Shown: positions 31,343 through 37,858 of the stretch, one piece after another
Position numbering within the stretch: the stretch's first letter is position 1
Layout: every line of letters begins with the position of its first letter
Source of the DNA: a bacterium
GTDB taxonomy: Bacteria; Bacillota; Clostridia; Oscillospirales; Acutalibacteraceae
Length of the DNA: 37,858 bases
NCBI GenBank assembly: GCA_020624805.1
Contig: JAHKVW010000002.1
Span: 1 to 37,858, forward strand
Direction of reading: 5' to 3'
The notes under the pieces: model-generated
Told to the model about the DNA's origin: nothing
Databases searched by the model: none
What the model saw: only the letters and a program-made list of their open reading frames with translations
Program-made: the position numbers and the translations under genes

Positions 31343-32862
31343 TATTTATGCCTCCTGCGGATCCAGATGATCAGTCCGATGACCAGAACGCCGATCGGGA
31401 TGACAAAGCGTACCAGAATGGACGGGAACATGATCGCGTTCATCGAGTTGATGCCCAGCTCATGGGAGGAAGGATCCTTACCCTCGATCACAACGCTGAT
31501 ATCGTCACGGTTGGAAAGTGTATTGAAGAGGTTGACGAAGTAGGCGGCGTTGTTATACGCGGTCGTGGACAGGTAATTGGTGGTGAGCGCGTCATAGGAG
31601 CCGATGACGACGACAGAGGAATTCTTGCTGCCCTCTGTACCGTCGTTGCGGATACCGATCGCGGCGCCGTTGAGGGACTCGGTCTTGGGATCGAAATCCT
31701 TGATGGCGTCTTCCTGCATATCTCTGGGGAAGAAGAAGCTCTTATCGGAGGATTTGAGCAGCGGCTTTGCCATCGTATCATCGGTGATGTTGACAGGCAT
31801 GGTCAGCATCATGACAACGGGGATGGAGGAATTGCGGAGATTGTCGGTATAGGTGGTATCCTCGCCGTAGTCATAGAGGGAGACATAGTGATTGGCGCCG
31901 GGAATGATGTGTTTCTCGTCGTTTTCGTAGACATAGCCGTAACGCACTTCCATACCGTAATCGGCGAGCAGCGCGTTCAGATTCGGGAACTCGCTGAGCT
32001 CGTGCTGATCGTTCGGGAAGTAGAACAGGTTGTGGCCGAATTTGCCGTCATTGTTGAGCCACTTGGTCAAGGTGTCGTATGCCTTGTCGTCAAGGTCGAC
32101 GTCGGGGTCATAGATGATGACGAACTCGCTGTCATCGGAGATGGATTCATTGAGCAGGCTGACGGTCTCGATCTCATAGGCGTTGTTCTCGAGCAGCTTG
32201 GTGAAGGCGGACATATCCTGTTCACCCTGACCGGTGAGCACGGTCACCTTGGTCTTTTCCTTAGTGGTGACGTTGACGATCGCGGTGGTGAGCGCCTGCT
32301 CGACCTTCTGACCGGTGATGACGATGTTGCCGTACTGGCTGTACTGCTCCTGATCAAAGTCGAACATATCAGTCAAATCGACCGCACGGTAAAGATCGCC
32401 GCTCTTGACGAGGACGGCATGGCTCTTTGTCCAGTCGACCTGTGTGTAGGGGGTGGTGAAGGTCGGCTCGGCGGCGAGATCGACATAATGCAGGGTGATG
32501 TTGTCGGAGCTGTTCTCAATGGCATGGATCAGCTTGTTCGCCTGCACGCGATATTTGTAGTTGGTGCTGTCGCCGCTTTCAAAGTCGGTTTCCTTCTGGA
32601 GCACATAGATATCGACAGGATCCTTGATCTCACCGAGATACTCTTTGGTTTCCTTTTGGAGCTGATAAGAAGCGTTCTCGGTCACATCGATATACATCGG
32701 ATGGGAGTCGGTGACGACAGAGAGGATGATGTTGATCAGTACGACTGACGCGATGAACAGCACGGTCAGCAGGATGGACATCGCGCCGCGGGTAAGCTTG
32801 CGGTTTGCGGGCTTTTTGGTTTTGGTCTGTTGATTATCGGAGGTTTTCCAGTTGTTTTTCAT
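31342..32862 (-). CDS. GldG-like ABC auxiliary protein
   Basis: The product is 506 residues. It has an N-terminal membrane helix at about 28-50 (MSILLTVLFIASVVLINIIL) and a long outside part of the ABC-transporter auxiliary (GldG) type, with SYQLQKETKEYLGEIKDPVD and the KVTVLTGQGEQDMSAF block. A second membrane helix lies near the C-terminus (ILVRFVIPIGVLVIGLIIWI), before an RRRHK tail. In Bacteroidetes GldG works with GldA and GldF in gliding and secretion. In Clostridia the system is of unknown role. It lies 11 bp after the permease gene with an AAGGAGG site. The long open frame on the opposite strand here is a shadow. Confidence 0.9.
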   Translation of the reverse strand: MKNNWKTSDNQQTKTKKPANRKLTRGAMSILLTVLFIASVVLINIILSVVTDSHPMYIDVTENASYQLQKETKEYLGEIKDPVDIYVLQKETDFESGDSTNYKYRVQANKLIHAIENSSDNITLHYVDLAAEPTFTTPYTQVDWTKSHAVLVKSGDLYRAVDLTDMFDFDQEQYSQYGNIVITGQKVEQALTTAIVNVTTKEKTKVTVLTGQGEQDMSAFTKLLENNAYEIETVSLLNESISDDSEFVIIYDPDVDLDDKAYDTLTKWLNNDGKFGHNLFYFPNDQHELSEFPNLNALLADYGMEVRYGYVYENDEKHIIPGANHYVSLYDYGEDTTYTDNLRNSSIPVVMMLTMPVNITDDTMAKPLLKSSDKSFFFPRDMQEDAIKDFDPKTESLNGAAIGIRNDGTEGSKNSSVVVIGSYDALTTNYLSTTAYNNAAYFVNLFNTLSNRDDISVVIEGKDPSSHELGINSMNAIMFPSILVRFVIPIGVLVIGLIIWIRRRHK

Positions 32863-32873
32863 GTTTGACCTCC

Positions 32874-33578
32874 TTAGCTCCAGCGGCGCTTCTCAAACAC
32901 TCTGACGCATAAGAACAGGAAGATCGCGATCACAGAGAGGAAGAAGACGACACTGGTCAAATTGATGATTCCGTTGATGAAGTTGGTGAAATGCGCGTCG
33001 AAGGAGATGTTGTGGAAGAGGTTGGTCAGCCAGTCGACGTTGAATACGTTGGACAGTGAATCCAGCATATAGATCAGCAGTCCGATACCGATGGATACCA
33101 CCGCGGCGATCACCTGGCTCTCGGTGAGTGCCGAGATGAACATATCGATGGCGATCAGCGCGCCGCCCATCAGCAGCATACCGAGCATGGTGGTCAGAAA
33201 GACCGCCCAGTCGGGCGTCGCGTAGAACGAGAGGATGATGGCATAGAGTATGTAGATCGCGTTGCAGATGCAATACAGCAGGAACGCGCCGAAGAATTTG
33301 CCCAGCACCATCTCGGTCAGGCTGATTGGCGCGGTCAACAGCGCCTGATCGGTTTTTTGCTTGCGTTCTTCGGAAAAGCTCTTCATCGTAATGATCGGGA
33401 TGACCAGCATCACGATCATCAGCATGCTCAAAAAGACATAGCTCATCGAGGTGGTGTTTGACAGCAGGCAATACATGTAGAAGAACAGCCCCGAGAAGAA
33501 ATAGAATACGGCGAGGACGATATAGCCGATCGCTGAGTTGAAATAGGAGCTTAGTTCTCTTTTGATGATGGCAGACAT
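32874..33578 (-). CDS. ABC-2 type (GldF-like) permease
   Basis: The product is 234 residues with six predicted membrane helices and the conserved MKSFSEERKQKTDQALLTAP loop between helices 2 and 3, typical of ABC-2/GldF permeases. Its ATG overlaps the ATPase stop codon by one base (TGATG), and an AAGGAGG site lies inside the ATPase gene. It would form the membrane channel with the ATPase encoded just before it. The substrate is unknown. Confidence 0.92.
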   Translation of the reverse strand: MSAIIKRELSSYFNSAIGYIVLAVFYFFSGLFFYMYCLLSNTTSMSYVFLSMLMIVMLVIPIITMKSFSEERKQKTDQALLTAPISLTEMVLGKFFGAFLLYCICNAIYILYAIILSFYATPDWAVFLTTMLGMLLMGGALIAIDMFISALTESQVIAAVVSIGIGLLIYMLDSLSNVFNVDWLTNLFHNISFDAHFTNFINGIINLTSVVFFLSVIAIFLFLCVRVFEKRRWS

Positions 33579-34501
33579 CAGCCCTCACCTCCTTCGGTCA
33601 GTTTCAGGAAGCTCTCTTCGAGCGTCATGCCGCCCGGACGCATCATCAGGATGGGGCAGTTTGCCTTGGAGAGCGCGTTGAATACGCCGCGTCGGATATC
33701 GACGCCGGTTTCGAATTCGACGGTGTAGCTCAGTCCCGCGCCCCTGGTGACGCGTTTGACGCCCTCGACGGAGCTGATCGCGCTGCGCACGGTGGCAGTG
33801 GCGCCGTCGACCTCCAGCGCGAGGATACCGCTGCCGCTGAGGGTCTCGCTGAGCTCATCGGTCTTGGCATCCGCGACGAGCTTGCCGTTGTTGATCATCA
33901 CGATGCGGTCGCACACGGCGGACACTTCGCTGAGGACATGGGACGAGAAGATGATGGTGTGCTTCTTGCCCAGCGACTTGATCAGCTTGCGGATATCGAT
34001 GATCTGCTTGGGGTCGAGTCCGACGGTCGGTTCGTCGAGGATCAGCACGGGCGGATTGCCCATCAAAGCGCCCGCGAAGCCGACTCTCTGGCGGTAACCC
34101 TTGGAGAGGTTCTTGATGACACGATCGGCAACGTCTGCGATCTTGACGATCTCCATGACCTCGTTGATGTGTTCCTTTTTGGGCAGGCGCACTTTCTTGA
34201 GGTCAAAGATGAACTCGAGGTAGCGGCGCACCGTCATATCGAGGTAGAGCGGCGGCTGCTCGGGCAGATAGCCGATCTTTGCCTTTGCCGCCTTGGGGGC
34301 GGTGAGGATATCGGCGCCGTCGATCAGCACGGTGCCCGACGTTGCGCCCAGATAGCCCGTGATGATGTTCATGGTGGTACTTTTACCCGCGCCATTGGGG
34401 CCTAAGAGTCCGACGACCTCGCCGCTGTCGGCGGTGAAGCTGATATCGTCGAGCGCCTTGACGCCGCCGTAGCGCTTGGTAATATTTTTCACTTCTATCA
34501 T
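33578..34501 (-). CDS. ABC transporter ATP-binding protein (GldA-like)
   Basis: The product is 307 residues. It has Walker A GPNGAGKST near 36, signature LSKGYRQRVG, Walker B LILDEPTVGLD and the switch His in FSSHVLSEV. The C-terminal 80 residues are the extension common to GldA/NatA-type ATPases. It powers the permease that follows. An AAAGGAG site precedes the ATG, and a good promoter lies 65-93 bp upstream, so the operon starts here. The set of ATPase, permease, GldG and DUF4340 is a complete four-gene unit. Confidence 0.93.
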   Translation of the reverse strand: MIEVKNITKRYGGVKALDDISFTADSGEVVGLLGPNGAGKSTTMNIITGYLGATSGTVLIDGADILTAPKAAKAKIGYLPEQPPLYLDMTVRRYLEFIFDLKKVRLPKKEHINEVMEIVKIADVADRVIKNLSKGYRQRVGFAGALMGNPPVLILDEPTVGLDPKQIIDIRKLIKSLGKKHTIIFSSHVLSEVSAVCDRIVMINNGKLVADAKTDELSETLSGSGILALEVDGATATVRSAISSVEGVKRVTRGAGLSYTVEFETGVDIRRGVFNALSKANCPILMMRPGGMTLEESFLKLTEGGEG

Positions 34502-34565
34502 ATGTTTACTCCTTTGATACCTGATGCGTGTTTTTGTATCGGTATCCCAAATTAAACCAATATAG

Positions 34566-34594
34566 ATTATATCATAGGTAAATGTAATAGTCCA
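34566..34594 (-). promoter_or_regulatory. Promoter of the Gld-like ABC operon
   Basis: Minus strand TGGACT (34589-34594), 17 bp, TATAAT (34566-34571), with TGA before the -10 box as an extended -10. Confidence 0.75.
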
Positions 34595-34653
34595 GTGAAA
34601 TAATTGTAAATATTAGGTGATGTGAAGGTGAAAAGGGTTTTGAGTGAGGAGTT

Positions 34654-34690
34654 GATACAACGTATCAGGAGGGTCAAGACCCTCCCCTAC
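34654..34690. repeat. Small dispersed-type palindromic repeat
   Basis: GATAC-AAC-GTATC (34654-34666) is followed by GGAGGGTC-AA-GACCCTCC (34668-34685) and CCTAC. This pattern of adjacent hairpins between genes is typical of repeats scattered in Clostridia genomes. No gene is seen in 34502-34789. Confidence 0.5.
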
Positions 34691-34745
34691 AATAGATGAT
34701 GCATTTGCTTCGCGCTTGAGCAGGATTGTTACATACGTTTTATCC

Positions 34746-34774
34746 AAAAAAACACCCCCGATTGCTCGGGGGTG
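34746..34774 (-). terminator. Terminator of the dockerin protein gene
   Basis: Minus strand CACCCCCGA, loop GCAA, TCGGGGGTG, then seven T (34746-34752). It starts 16 bp after the stop codon. Very strong. Confidence 0.95.
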
Positions 34775-34789
34775 AACAGCTGATTCCTA

Positions 34790-37273
34790 TTATGATTTTG
34801 CTTCGCCGATCGTGTAGGGGATATCCATCTTTGCCAGATAGCGCTGGAGCCATGTGACGTCCAGTGCGGTCACCTCGCCGTCGCCGTCAACGTCGGCAGC
34901 TGCTTCATCATAGGTTTCGGGCACATCCTGACGCGCCAGAAAACGCTGAACCCACGTCGTATCGAGCGCAGAGACCTGACCGTCGCCGTCCGCGTCGCCG
35001 AGGATGACCGTTTCAACCGGTTCCGGTCTTTCCTTGATATCGACAAAAGTCACATTACTTTTATAGCTTGCGTATTCTTCCGCGGCAGAACCCGGAGTTC
35101 CGTATATCGTTATCTGATTATCATTAAGGGTATACAACATATCACCTGCCCCTCCTCGTGTTATTTTCGTAACACTTGAGGGAATGACTAAGGTGGACAA
35201 ATTCTTGCAACCCCAGAACAAATAACCATAGAGTTCCGTTACGCTGTCGGGAAATTCCACTTCTGTTAAACCGTCACAATTTAAGAAAAACGTGCCATAT
35301 TCATATTTTGTTATTCCTCTGGGTAAAATGACGGTTTTCAGATTATCACAATTTGCGAAAACGGTAGCGTCGTACTTAGTGATCGTGTCGGGGAAGGTAA
35401 CCTTAACAAGCGTATCGCAATCATAAAACGGACTGCGTTCTATAGAAGTTACCGTTTTTCCGTTAACTGTGCTTGGGATCACTAATTCTTTTGCCGTACC
35501 ATGATATTTTTCTATACTGAGCGTACCGTCCTCATTTTCGACATATTCAATATCATCGTATATAAAGCTGTTGAAGTCGGCGTCAAACGTGATATATTTA
35601 TTCGTGACGGAGCCTGTATCGGTATGATAAGGATTCTTTACGATCGCATAGACGTTATATGTTCCGTGCATAGGGGGCGTATAGTTTAAAACATTATTAC
35701 ACCCGTTGTCGATATAGGTACTGCTTCCGTTAGGGTAGGTGATATAAAAAGTGTAATTATATACATACGGTAACGCACCGCCGATCGATATATTTACGCT
35801 CTCATCCAGACCGATTTTTTCTTTATCCGTACTGATGTTGTAATCCACTAAATCAGCCTCATCGATGATGTCAAAAGTAAACTTTTGTGCATTATTGTTA
35901 TCATAATACCGTAATACAACATTTGTTCCGTCTGAGATGGATTCATTTTTTAAATATATATACCTTGTCGTACAGCCCGCCGTTAAAGCCTGATATCCTG
36001 CTCTGTTTTGAATATACCACTCCTGAGCGGGATGGTCATGATAATTATAGCATTGGATATTTACTCCGTCGTAGTTATTTGCGCCGTCAACATCCATAAA
36101 GAGGTTGCCTGCCAGATTGCTGATTCGATAAGCGTTTGAGTTGTTCAGTCGGGTGAAATGCCAAATAGTACGATCATAATTATTTGCTGACTCAGTCATC
36201 AATTCTATATTATTGCTGTCATTATAACCGATTGGTTTTTGTGAACCGGCATGCTTGATCACGGCATAAAAATCATCGCCATAATTCACACCGACCTTTT
36301 CGGTATCGCCGATTTTCCAAATATTAAACTGTTGAGCGTTCGTTCCGTTCCACGGATACATACTCAGATTTGTCCCGGCAGTAAAATTACTGTAATAAAC
36401 ATCCAAAACGCGGCTGGTACAACCTGCGGTCATAGAAACCCATTCACCTCTGCTTTGGAAATACCAGACCTGAGCGGGATTGTTATGATACGGATAAAAC
36501 TGAGCGTTGGTTCCGTCGGCGTCATACGCACCGTCAACCTCTAAGACTTTATCGTTGACGGTAGAACGAATAACATAACCGTTGTTACTGTTAACTTTTG
36601 TAAAATGAAAAATAAATGTTTCATTAGGGTCTGTTCCTGATACAAGAACAGCATTATCCGAATCCGACTGACCTACCACAACAGAAGAATTACGGGTACA
36701 GATTGTTGCATAAAAGTCATCGCCGTAATTGATAAAGCCCCCTTTAAGATTCGGGTGGATGTAGGTTGCTGCATACTGTGCCTCATGCCCTTCGTGCAAA
36801 CCAACTGTTTGACCGTACGCATATGAATTTTGGTCATAATAATTGATGTAGCCGTCATATACGGCATCAACAATACCAATATGACCAAATTGAGAATCCG
36901 CATAGTGTTCAGGCTTTCCCTCATAAGATCCAGCACCCCATACAACAATAGCTCCGGGAGAAGGAGTATTATCTCTGTACCAGCCCTCAGGCAAATCATT
37001 CGATATATAATCAACTGCATTACCGGATACGTTATAGCCTTCAAGGAATTTATAATAATACATGATCAAATCGACACATTGTGCTCCCCATATGCCGTCA
37101 TAGTCCAAAGAACTGCCGGCTTGCGACCGCACCCAAGCTAATGCTTCTTCCTGCGTTTTTTCTGTGCCCGTTACAGCTATATCCGTATCCTCGGCAGACG
37201 CGCTGAACGGTACTGATGCAAATACGCTCAGAACCATTATCAGACACAGAATGATTGATATTGTTTTTTTCAT
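34790..37273 (-). CDS. Secreted CHAP amidase with two ricin-like lectin modules, LRR and dockerin
   Basis: The product is 827 residues. Signal peptide at 1-27 (ending FSASA). The CHAP domain at about 40-175 has the catalytic pair C66 (GAQCVDL) and H131 (GHIGIVD). This domain cuts peptidoglycan peptides. Two tandem ricin-type modules lie at 182-323 and 329-470, each starting NYGDDFYA. A beta-sandwich-like stretch (about 478-563) is followed by BspA-type leucine-rich repeats (about 605-705). A type I dockerin spans 757-823, with DADGDGQVSALD and DVDGDGEVTALD and paired WxQRxLA helices. It would be secreted and docked to a cohesin scaffold. ATG 37273 follows an AGGAGG site. Its promoter was not found, and repeats crowd the upstream DNA. 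Confidence 0.92.
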   Translation of the reverse strand: MKKTISIILCLIMVLSVFASVPFSASAEDTDIAVTGTEKTQEEALAWVRSQAGSSLDYDGIWGAQCVDLIMYYYKFLEGYNVSGNAVDYISNDLPEGWYRDNTPSPGAIVVWGAGSYEGKPEHYADSQFGHIGIVDAVYDGYINYYDQNSYAYGQTVGLHEGHEAQYAATYIHPNLKGGFINYGDDFYATICTRNSSVVVGQSDSDNAVLVSGTDPNETFIFHFTKVNSNNGYVIRSTVNDKVLEVDGAYDADGTNAQFYPYHNNPAQVWYFQSRGEWVSMTAGCTSRVLDVYYSNFTAGTNLSMYPWNGTNAQQFNIWKIGDTEKVGVNYGDDFYAVIKHAGSQKPIGYNDSNNIELMTESANNYDRTIWHFTRLNNSNAYRISNLAGNLFMDVDGANNYDGVNIQCYNYHDHPAQEWYIQNRAGYQALTAGCTTRYIYLKNESISDGTNVVLRYYDNNNAQKFTFDIIDEADLVDYNISTDKEKIGLDESVNISIGGALPYVYNYTFYITYPNGSSTYIDNGCNNVLNYTPPMHGTYNVYAIVKNPYHTDTGSVTNKYITFDADFNSFIYDDIEYVENEDGTLSIEKYHGTAKELVIPSTVNGKTVTSIERSPFYDCDTLVKVTFPDTITKYDATVFANCDNLKTVILPRGITKYEYGTFFLNCDGLTEVEFPDSVTELYGYLFWGCKNLSTLVIPSSVTKITRGGAGDMLYTLNDNQITIYGTPGSAAEEYASYKSNVTFVDIKERPEPVETVILGDADGDGQVSALDTTWVQRFLARQDVPETYDEAAADVDGDGEVTALDVTWLQRYLAKMDIPYTIGEAKS

Positions 37274-37304
37274 TTTCTTTCCTCCTACATTGATTAACGA
37301 TTTG

Positions 37305-37341
37305 TGGGATTGCCGCGCCCTAAAAAGGGCTCGCAATGACG
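37305..37341. repeat. Dispersed intergenic repeat (GGGATTGCC type)
   Basis: GTGGGATTGCCGCGCCC, a short spacer, then GGGCTCGCAATGACG: GCCC/GGGC form a hairpin. The GGGATTGCC start recurs at 37760-37768. Short repeats of this kind are common between genes in Ruminococcus relatives. Confidence 0.5.
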
Positions 37342-37360
37342 ATTAATCGGAGAGGTGCAG

Positions 37361-37406
37361 TCGGCAACCCTCCGCCCTTCGGGCACCTCCCCTAGGAAAG
37401 GGAGGC
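37361..37406. repeat. Dispersed intergenic repeat (CTCCC/GGGAG type)
   Basis: Starts CGGCAACCCTCCGCCC, contains GCCC-TTC-GGGC, then CCTCCC and GGGAGG as a second hairpin. It looks like a mobile or relic intergenic repeat. No open frame. Confidence 0.45.
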
Positions 37407-37427
37407 ATTTATGTTTCAGCGGCAATC

Positions 37428-37462
37428 AAAAAAGGCGCACGATCGAAAATCAATCATGCGCC
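37428..37462 (-). terminator. Terminator of the rod-shaped RNA
   Basis: Minus strand GGCGCATGAT pairs with ATCGTGCGCC (one G-U), then six T (37428-37433). Confidence 0.85.
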
Positions 37463-37640
37463 AAAAAACACGTTGCTCTTCAATCGTCACCAAACAATAA
37501 CACAACACCACTATTATTTCCATTAATAAAGGGATAGCTGTATAAGAGCATAGTGTTTTTATCAGATAATAAAAACACTATCCCCACATAATTAATGGAA
37601 ATACGTTAAAGAACAATATTTAGTTGTGTTATAGTTGGCA
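37428..37640 (-). ncRNA. Putative long rod-shaped non-coding RNA (6S-like in shape)
   Basis: Predicted transcript of about 213 nt on the minus strand, starting at or near its closing stem. GTTGC pairs with GCAAC (37474-37478 on the plus strand, read as GTTGC-type complement). Then CCAAC-x-ATAACACAAC (37489-37639 arms) pairs. A large internal loop follows, then TATTTCCATTAAT with ATTAATGGAAATA, then an apical hairpin ATAGTGTTTTTAT / ATAAAAACACTAT (37550-37581). The RNA ends in its own terminator. No open frame is evident. A long rod with a central loop is the shape of 6S RNA, but no 6S sequence signature was confirmed. A transposon-derived inverted repeat is the main alternative. Confidence 0.55.
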
Positions 37641-37645
37641 ACTTC

Positions 37646-37674
37646 ATTGTAGCATATCAGCAGGATTCCTGCAA
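37646..37674 (-). promoter_or_regulatory. Promoter of the rod-shaped RNA
   Basis: Minus strand TTGCAG (37669-37674), 17 bp, TACAAT (37646-37651) with TGC extended -10. The -35 box is weak, the -10 region good. It is placed so that transcription begins at the closing stem. Confidence 0.6.
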
Positions 37675-37711
37675 TCCAAAAATCAAAGGGTGTTTTTGTG
37701 CAAGGTAGACA

Positions 37712-37745
37712 AGAAAAAACAGGAACGGATTTTCCGTTCCTGTTT
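37712..37745 (-). terminator. Terminator of an upstream minus-strand gene beyond the window
   Basis: AAACAGGAACGGA (37717-37729) pairs perfectly with TCCGTTCCTGTTT (37733-37745). On the minus strand CTGTTTTTTCTTG follows, so it ends a transcript entering from beyond 37858. It isolates the rod-shaped RNA from that transcript. Confidence 0.85.
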
Positions 37746-37754
37746 GAGAGAATT

Positions 37755-37858
37755 CGGTTGGGATTGCCACATCGTCGTCACTCGCCGAGCTTGTGCAGGC
37801 TCACCTAACGGCAAGCCTTCGCACCGCGTGGCGGTTCCTCCTCTCCCCACAACTCGGG
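37755..37858. repeat. Dispersed repeat sequence at the window edge
   Basis: Begins GGGATTGCCAC like the repeat at 37305. Its far end (37825-37849) is an inverted near-copy of 5396-5420 inside the 262-bp element. No open frame of note. It continues out of the window. Confidence 0.5.

Noticed and set aside
31348..32748. Long plus-strand open frame (466 residues)
   Set aside because: Antisense to the GldG-like gene, which has a clear family match and coupled neighbours. The plus frame has repetitive Val/Gly/Asp composition and no start signal.
37489..37639. Inverted repeat considered as an insertion-sequence pair of ends
   Set aside because: The inside is itself paired and holds no gene, and a promoter and terminator frame it. 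An RNA gene explains it better, though a mobile origin is not excluded.

Overview
The window looks like a chromosomal segment of a gut or rumen Clostridia member close to Ruminococcus (Oscillospiraceae). The reasons are consensus sigma-A promoters with AGGAGG-type ribosome binding sites, a cell-wall hydrolase ending in a type I dockerin, NHLM-type peptide exporters, and GldA/GldF/GldG-like ABC genes next to a DUF4340 gene. Most of the window is moderately GC-rich. The first 2.4 kb is clearly AT-rich and looks acquired.

Region 1 (1-2620) is a small defence island. It holds the 5' end of a divergent TetR-family regulator with its own promoter and operator. A two-gene operon follows: a winged-helix plus TIR/nucleoside-deoxyribosyltransferase-like protein, then an AbiF/AbiD-type HEPN protein. 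Immediately after the Abi stop codon a perfect consensus promoter drives a roughly 60-nt two-hairpin RNA that ends in an intrinsic terminator. This fits an AbiF toxin with its companion RNA.

Region 2 (2671-8081) holds a lipoprotein, a sigma-70-like protein fused to a membrane segment and an outside domain, a 262-bp inverted-repeat element, an unrecognised minus-strand gene, a D-2-hydroxyacid dehydrogenase and a GNAT acetyltransferase.

Region 3 (8179-29422) is a long plus-strand cluster and the most interesting part. In order it contains an ECF sigma factor, an NHLM ABC exporter with a C39 peptidase domain, its partner NHLM ABC protein, and a small membrane protein. A 60-residue peptide follows whose leader matches the double-glycine register exactly but with Ala-Ala-Ala. 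Next come a STAS protein, a membrane-anchored TIR protein, a small M50-like HECGH membrane protease and an FHA protein. The cluster ends with a PP2C phosphatase, a transmembrane Ser/Thr kinase, a membrane protein with tandem TxxLGA repeats, another membrane protein and a 2565-residue Ig-like surface protein. No modifying enzyme and no HlyD-type adaptor is present. My inference is that this is a peptide-export and phospho-signalling system tied to a TIR effector, not an ordinary bacteriocin cluster.

Region 4 (29549-34594) is a minus-strand operon for a GldA/GldF/GldG-like ABC system ending in a DUF4340 protein. Region 5 (34650-37858) has a secreted CHAP, ricin-lectin, leucine-rich-repeat and dockerin protein, several dispersed genomic repeats, and an independent minus-strand RNA gene. 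That RNA would fold into one long rod and has its own promoter and terminator. No tRNA, rRNA or CRISPR array was seen.
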